Assembly (NCBI GenBank): GCA_904501945.1
Contig: CAJGCU010000088.1
Coordinates: 1-9,181 of the forward strand
Length of the DNA stretch: 9,181 bases
Direction: 5' to 3'
From: an uncultured Bacteroidaceae bacterium
Lineage (GTDB): Bacteria; Bacteroidota; Bacteroidia; Bacteroidales; Bacteroidaceae
A model generated the notes under the pieces. It did not search any database, was not told the origin of the DNA, and was given only the letters and a program-made list of their open reading frames with translations. Below, in pieces: positions 6,035 to 9,181 of the stretch (the first letter of the stretch is position 1; each line of letters opens with the position of its first letter). Made by a program: the position numbers and the translations under genes.

Positions 6035-6415
6035 ATGCCTACTATTCAACAATTGGTAAGAAAAGGCCGTAAGGTGTTGGTAGACAAGAGCAAGTCTCCT
6101 GCATTGGATTCATGTCCTCAGCGTCGTGGAGTATGCGTACGTGTTTACACAACAACCCCAAAGAAGCCTAATTCAGCGATGAGAAAGGTCGCTCGTGTTC
6201 GTTTGACAAACAAGAAAGAAGTGAACTCTTACATTCCAGGAGAAGGACACAACCTTCAGGAGCACTCAATCGTGCTCGTGCGTGGTGGTCGTGTGAAGGA
6301 CCTTCCTGGTGTACGTTATCACATTATTCGCGGTGCACTTGATACGGCAGGTGTAGCAAGCCGTACACAGCGCCGTTCAAAGTATGGTGCTAAGCGTCCA
6401 AAGGCTAAGAAGTAA
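6035..6415 (+). CDS. rpsL: 30S ribosomal protein S12 (uS12)
   Basis: Ribosomal protein at the 30S decoding centre that helps check codon-anticodon pairing. The 126-residue length is typical. The conserved loop TTTPKKPNSAMRKVARV (39-55) carries K43, and GGRVKDLPGVRYH (84-96) carries K88 and D89. K43 and K88 are the classic streptomycin-resistance positions; both are unmutated lysines, so this allele looks streptomycin-sensitive. D89 is the residue methylthiolated in other bacteria. The C-terminus is the usual basic tail (RRSKYGAKRPKAKK). First gene of the str operon, with its own promoter and a long leader. The start is the standard MPTIQQL. No Shine-Dalgarno sequence is present; the start is preceded by an A-rich stretch (TTAAACAAA), normal for Bacteroidota ribosomal-protein genes. 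Confidence 0.99.
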   Translation: MPTIQQLVRKGRKVLVDKSKSPALDSCPQRRGVCVRVYTTTPKKPNSAMRKVARVRLTNKKEVNSYIPGEGHNLQEHSIVLVRGGRVKDLPGVRYHIIRGALDTAGVASRTQRRSKYGAKRPKAKK

Positions 6416-6460
6416 TCCTTTCTTTACAACAAAAAAGAAAACAGTTTTTTCACAACGTTT

Positions 6461-6511
6461 GGTTTGACGGAAATGCTTGAAGGGTTGAGTAAATGCCCTT
6501 GAGTGGGCGTT
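6461..6511 (+). promoter_or_regulatory. Structured rpsL-rpsG intercistronic region
   Basis: The rpsL-rpsG spacer is 152 bases, long for genes in one operon. AATGCCC (6492-6498) pairs with GGGCGTT (6505-6511), seven pairs with one G-U, over a TTGAGT loop. AAGGG (6480-6484) can instead pair with CCCTT (6496-6500); the two cannot form together. Just upstream, GGTTTGACGGA (6461-6471) resembles GGTTGATGACGGA in the operon leader (5884-5896). In E. coli the equivalent spacer is where S7 binds to repress its own operon. A similar role here is inference; the structure itself is not recognisably the E. coli one. Confidence 0.45.
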
Positions 6512-6567
6512 GAAGACACACACAAAATGCAGCCTCAGACTAAAAAAAGATTAAATCAAACAAAAAA

Positions 6568-7044
6568 ATGAGAAAAGCTAAACCAAAGAAGCGTGTGGTA
6601 CTTCCAGATCCAGTTTTCGGAGATGTGAAGGTTACAAAGTTCGTTAACAACCTCATGTACGACGGAAAGAAGAGCGTGGCATACACCATCTTCTATACGG
6701 CTCTTAAGAATGTAGAAAACAAGATGAAGAACGAGGAGAAGTCTCCAATCGAAATCTGGAAGAAGGCTCTTGATAACATTACTCCACAAGTGGAGGTGAA
6801 GAGCCGTCGTATCGGTGGCGCCACATTCCAGGTGCCAACAGAGATTCGTCCAGACCGCAAAGAGGCAATCTCTATGAAGAATCTTATCTCTTTTGCTCGT
6901 AAGCGTTCAGGTAAGAGTATGGCAGACAAGCTCGCTGCTGAAATTATGGATGCTTTTAATGAGCAGGGTGGCGCATTCAAGCGCAAGGAGGACATGCACC
7001 GCATGGCTGAGGCTAACCGTGCATTTGCACACTTCCGCTTCTAA
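6568..7044 (+). CDS. rpsG: 30S ribosomal protein S7 (uS7)
   Basis: Primary rRNA-binding protein that nucleates assembly of the 30S head and lines the E site. The 158-residue length is normal. Family markers run in order: the basic N-terminus MRKAKPKKR, DPVFGDVKVTKFVNNLMYDGKK (14-35), the EVKSRRIGGATFQVPTEIRP stretch (about 76-95) with its beta hairpin, and the C-terminal HRMAEANRAFAHFRF helix. The start is preceded by AAACAAAAAA without a Shine-Dalgarno sequence, like rpsL. The 152-base spacer upstream contains potential hairpins and could be a site of feedback by this protein. fusA follows after 31 bases with no terminator, so they are co-transcribed. Confidence 0.99.
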   Translation: MRKAKPKKRVVLPDPVFGDVKVTKFVNNLMYDGKKSVAYTIFYTALKNVENKMKNEEKSPIEIWKKALDNITPQVEVKSRRIGGATFQVPTEIRPDRKEAISMKNLISFARKRSGKSMADKLAAEIMDAFNEQGGAFKRKEDMHRMAEANRAFAHFRF

Positions 7045-7075
7045 TTAACACGTCAAAAATAAAGGTAAAAAAGAT

Positions 7076-9181
7076 ATGGCAAAGCAAGATTTGCATCTTA
7101 CGCGCAACTTCGGTATCATGGCGCACATCGATGCCGGAAAGACAACAACTTCTGAACGTATCCTTTTCTATACAGGTAAGACTCACAAGATTGGTGAGAC
7201 TCACGATGGTTCAGCAACAATGGACTGGATGGCTCAGGAGCAGGAACGTGGTATCACTATCACATCTGCGGCAACAACAGCTTACTGGACTTGGAATGAC
7301 AACAAGTATAAGTTTAATTTGATTGACACTCCGGGGCACGTCGACTTTACTGCAGAGGTGGAGCGTTCACTCCGTGTGCTTGACGGCGCTGTTGCTACAT
7401 ACTGCGCAGTAGGTGGTGTTGAGCCACAGTCTGAGACCGTTTGGCGTCAGGCTGACAAGTATAACGTTCCTCGTATCGGATATGTGAACAAGATGGACCG
7501 TTCTGGTGCAGACTTCTATGAGGTAGTGCGTCAGATGAAGGAAGTGCTTGGCGCAAATCCTGTACCAGTAGTTATTCCTATCGGTGCCGAGGAGAACTTC
7601 AAGGGTATCGTTGACCTCATCAAGATGCACGGAATCATCTGGAACGATGAAACTCAGGGTGCTGAATTTGAAATCATTGATATTCCCGAGAACCTTAAGG
7701 ACGAAGCTGAAGAGTGGCGTAACAAGATGCTCGAGTCTGTGGCAGAGTTTGATGACGCTCTCATGGAGAAGTTCTTTGACGATCCTTCAACAATTACAGA
7801 AGAAGAAATTCTTTCTGCGATTCGTAAGGCAACATGCGCTCTTGCTGCAACTCCAATGCTTTGTGGCTCTTCATTTAAGAACAAGGGTGTGCAGACTCTT
7901 CTGAACTATATCTGTGCGTTTCTTCCTTCACCACTTGACACAGAGGCTGTGACAGGTACTAATCCAGACACGAAGGAGGAAGAAAGCCGTAAGCCATCTG
8001 AGGAAGAGAAGACTTCAGCTCTTGCGTTTAAGATTGCAACAGATCCATATGTAGGCCGCTTGACTTTCATCCGTGTTTATTCAGGTAAGATGGAAGCTGG
8101 TTCATATACATACAACACTCGTTCTGGCAAGAAGGAACGTGTTTCACGTATGTTCCAGATGCACTCTAACCACCAGAACCCTGTAGAAGTAATTGGCGCT
8201 GGTGACATTGGTGCGGTTGTTGGTCTGAAGGATATCCACACGGGTGATACACTTTGTGATGAGGATGCTCCAATCGTTCTTGAAACAATGGATTTCCCTG
8301 ATCCTGTTATCGGTATTGCTGTTGAGCCAAAAACTCAGAAAGACCTTGACAAACTTTCTGTTGGTCTTGCTAAGCTTGCAGAAGAGGACCCAACATTTAC
8401 AGTGAAGACTGATGAGCAGTCTGGACAGACTATTATCTCTGGTATGGGTGAGCTTCATCTTGACATCATTATCGACCGTCTGAAGCGTGAATTCAAGGTT
8501 GAGTGTAATCAGGGTAAGCCACAGGTTAACTATAAGGAAGCTATTTCTAAGACGGTTAATCTCCGTGAAGTGTACAAGAAGCAGTCTGGTGGTCGCGGTA
8601 AGTTTGCTGATATCATTGTGAACGTTGGTCCAGTTGATGACGACTTTGAAGGAACTGGTCTCCAGTTTGTTGACGAGGTTAAAGGCGGTAACGTTCCAAA
8701 GGAATTCATTCCTGCTGTTCAGAAGGGATTTGCTGAGTCAATGAAAAATGGCGTTCTTGGCGGATTCCCAATGGATAGCCTGAAAGTAACTCTTGTTGAT
8801 GGTAGCTTCCATCCAGTTGACTCTGACCAGTTGTCTTTTGAAATCGCAGCTCGCCAGGCTTATAAGAATGCATGTGCTCAGGCTAAGCCTGTATTGATGG
8901 AGCCAATCATGAAACTTGAAGTTGTTACTCCAGAAGAGAACATGGGTGATGTGATTGGTGACCTTAACAAACGTCGTGGCCAGGTAGAAGGTATGGACAA
9001 TGCTCGTTCAGGCGCTCGTATTGTTAGAGCTATGGTTCCACTTGGTGAGATGTTCGGTTATGTGACAGCACTTCGTACTATCACTTCAGGTCGCGCAACT
9101 TCTTCAATGCAGTATGATCACCATGCTCCTGTTTCAAGCACTATTGCAAAGGTTGTGCTTCAGGAGTGCAATGGTCGAGTA
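7076..9181 (+). CDS. fusA: Elongation factor G, 3' end cut by window edge
   Basis: Translational GTPase that drives mRNA-tRNA translocation and, with ribosome recycling factor, recycling. 702 codons are visible with no stop; family length suggests only a few C-terminal codons are missing. GTPase motifs: P-loop AHIDAGKT (16-23), switch I QERGITI (56-62), DTPGH (84-88) with the catalytic histidine H88, NKMD (138-141), and CGSSFKNKGVQ near 262-272. Domain II follows an acidic/basic linker (KEEESRKPSEEEK). Domain III contains SGMGELHLDI, domain IV QSGGRGKFADI and GSFHPVDSDQLSF, and domain V GDLNKRRGQVEGM. Intact switch motifs and str-operon position mark it as the canonical EF-G1, not the GTPase-independent EF-G2 described in Bacteroides. 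ATG 7076 gives the standard N-terminus; AAAGGT at 7061-7066 may serve as a ribosome site. Third gene of the operon, 31 bases after rpsG. Confidence 0.98.
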   Translation, partial: MAKQDLHLTRNFGIMAHIDAGKTTTSERILFYTGKTHKIGETHDGSATMDWMAQEQERGITITSAATTAYWTWNDNKYKFNLIDTPGHVDFTAEVERSLRVLDGAVATYCAVGGVEPQSETVWRQADKYNVPRIGYVNKMDRSGADFYEVVRQMKEVLGANPVPVVIPIGAEENFKGIVDLIKMHGIIWNDETQGAEFEIIDIPENLKDEAEEWRNKMLESVAEFDDALMEKFFDDPSTITEEEILSAIRKATCALAATPMLCGSSFKNKGVQTLLNYICAFLPSPLDTEAVTGTNPDTKEEESRKPSEEEKTSALAFKIATDPYVGRLTFIRVYSGKMEAGSYTYNTRSGKKERVSRMFQMHSNHQNPVEVIGAGDIGAVVGLKDIHTGDTLCDEDAPIVLETMDFPDPVIGIAVEPKTQKDLDKLSVGLAKLAEEDPTFTVKTDEQSGQTIISGMGELHLDIIIDRLKREFKVECNQGKPQVNYKEAISKTVNLREVYKKQSGGRGKFADIIVNVGPVDDDFEGTGLQFVDEVKGGNVPKEFIPAVQKGFAESMKNGVLGGFPMDSLKVTLVDGSFHPVDSDQLSFEIAARQAYKNACAQAKPVLMEPIMKLEVVTPEENMGDVIGDLNKRRGQVEGMDNARSGARIVRAMVPLGEMFGYVTALRTITSGRATSSMQYDHHAPVSSTIAKVVLQECNGRV

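Noticed and set aside
6455..6462. AACGTTTG as an internal promoter before rpsG
   Set aside because: It lacks the first T of TAnnTTTG and has no -33 partner, so it is not convincing.
1..9181. Insertion sequences, CRISPR arrays, toxin-antitoxin or defence genes
   Set aside because: No transposase, regularly spaced repeats, flanking target duplications or defence-gene motifs were seen; composition and gene content are those of a chromosomal core region.

Overview
The window looks like a chromosomal segment of a Bacteroidota bacterium, most likely order Bacteroidales and close to Prevotella. Three things point there. The recognisable promoters carry the Bacteroidota -7 motif TAnnTTTG, with a TTTG-like -33 element about 19 bases upstream in the best cases. 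The most highly expressed genes have A-rich leaders without a Shine-Dalgarno sequence. The set of DUF4332, DUF3467, a MaeB-type malic enzyme and a str operon is typical of the group. No mobile element, CRISPR array, tRNA or rRNA was seen.

Layout. Bases 1-190 hold no gene I can support. A small helix-hairpin-helix protein (DUF4332, 655-248, minus strand) ends at a clear intrinsic terminator (191-227) and is transcribed divergently from manA (872-1915, mannose-6-phosphate isomerase). Next come a six-helix membrane protein resembling an ECF-transporter S component (2075-2560), a 770-residue malic enzyme with a C-terminal phosphotransacetylase-like domain (2781-5093), and a DUF3467 protein (5192-5509) closed by a 14-bp hairpin terminator (5514-5552).

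The second half is the str operon. A 525-base gap holds an AT-rich tract, a promoter (5774-5804) and a leader of roughly 220 bases with at least three self-complementary segments. Then follow rpsL (6035-6415), a 152-base intercistronic spacer with competing hairpins, rpsG (6568-7044) and fusA (7076 to the window edge, lacking only its last codons).

The genes fall into small independent units. manA feeds mannose/fructose-6-phosphate interconversion, the membrane protein probably imports an unknown micronutrient, and malic enzyme links malate to pyruvate and reducing power. The str genes build the 30S decoding and head regions and the translocase. The parts least explained by known genes are the structured str leader, the rpsL-rpsG spacer and the unknown role of DUF3467 beside the translation genes. 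I did not find a clearly new multi-gene system; most of the window is housekeeping.
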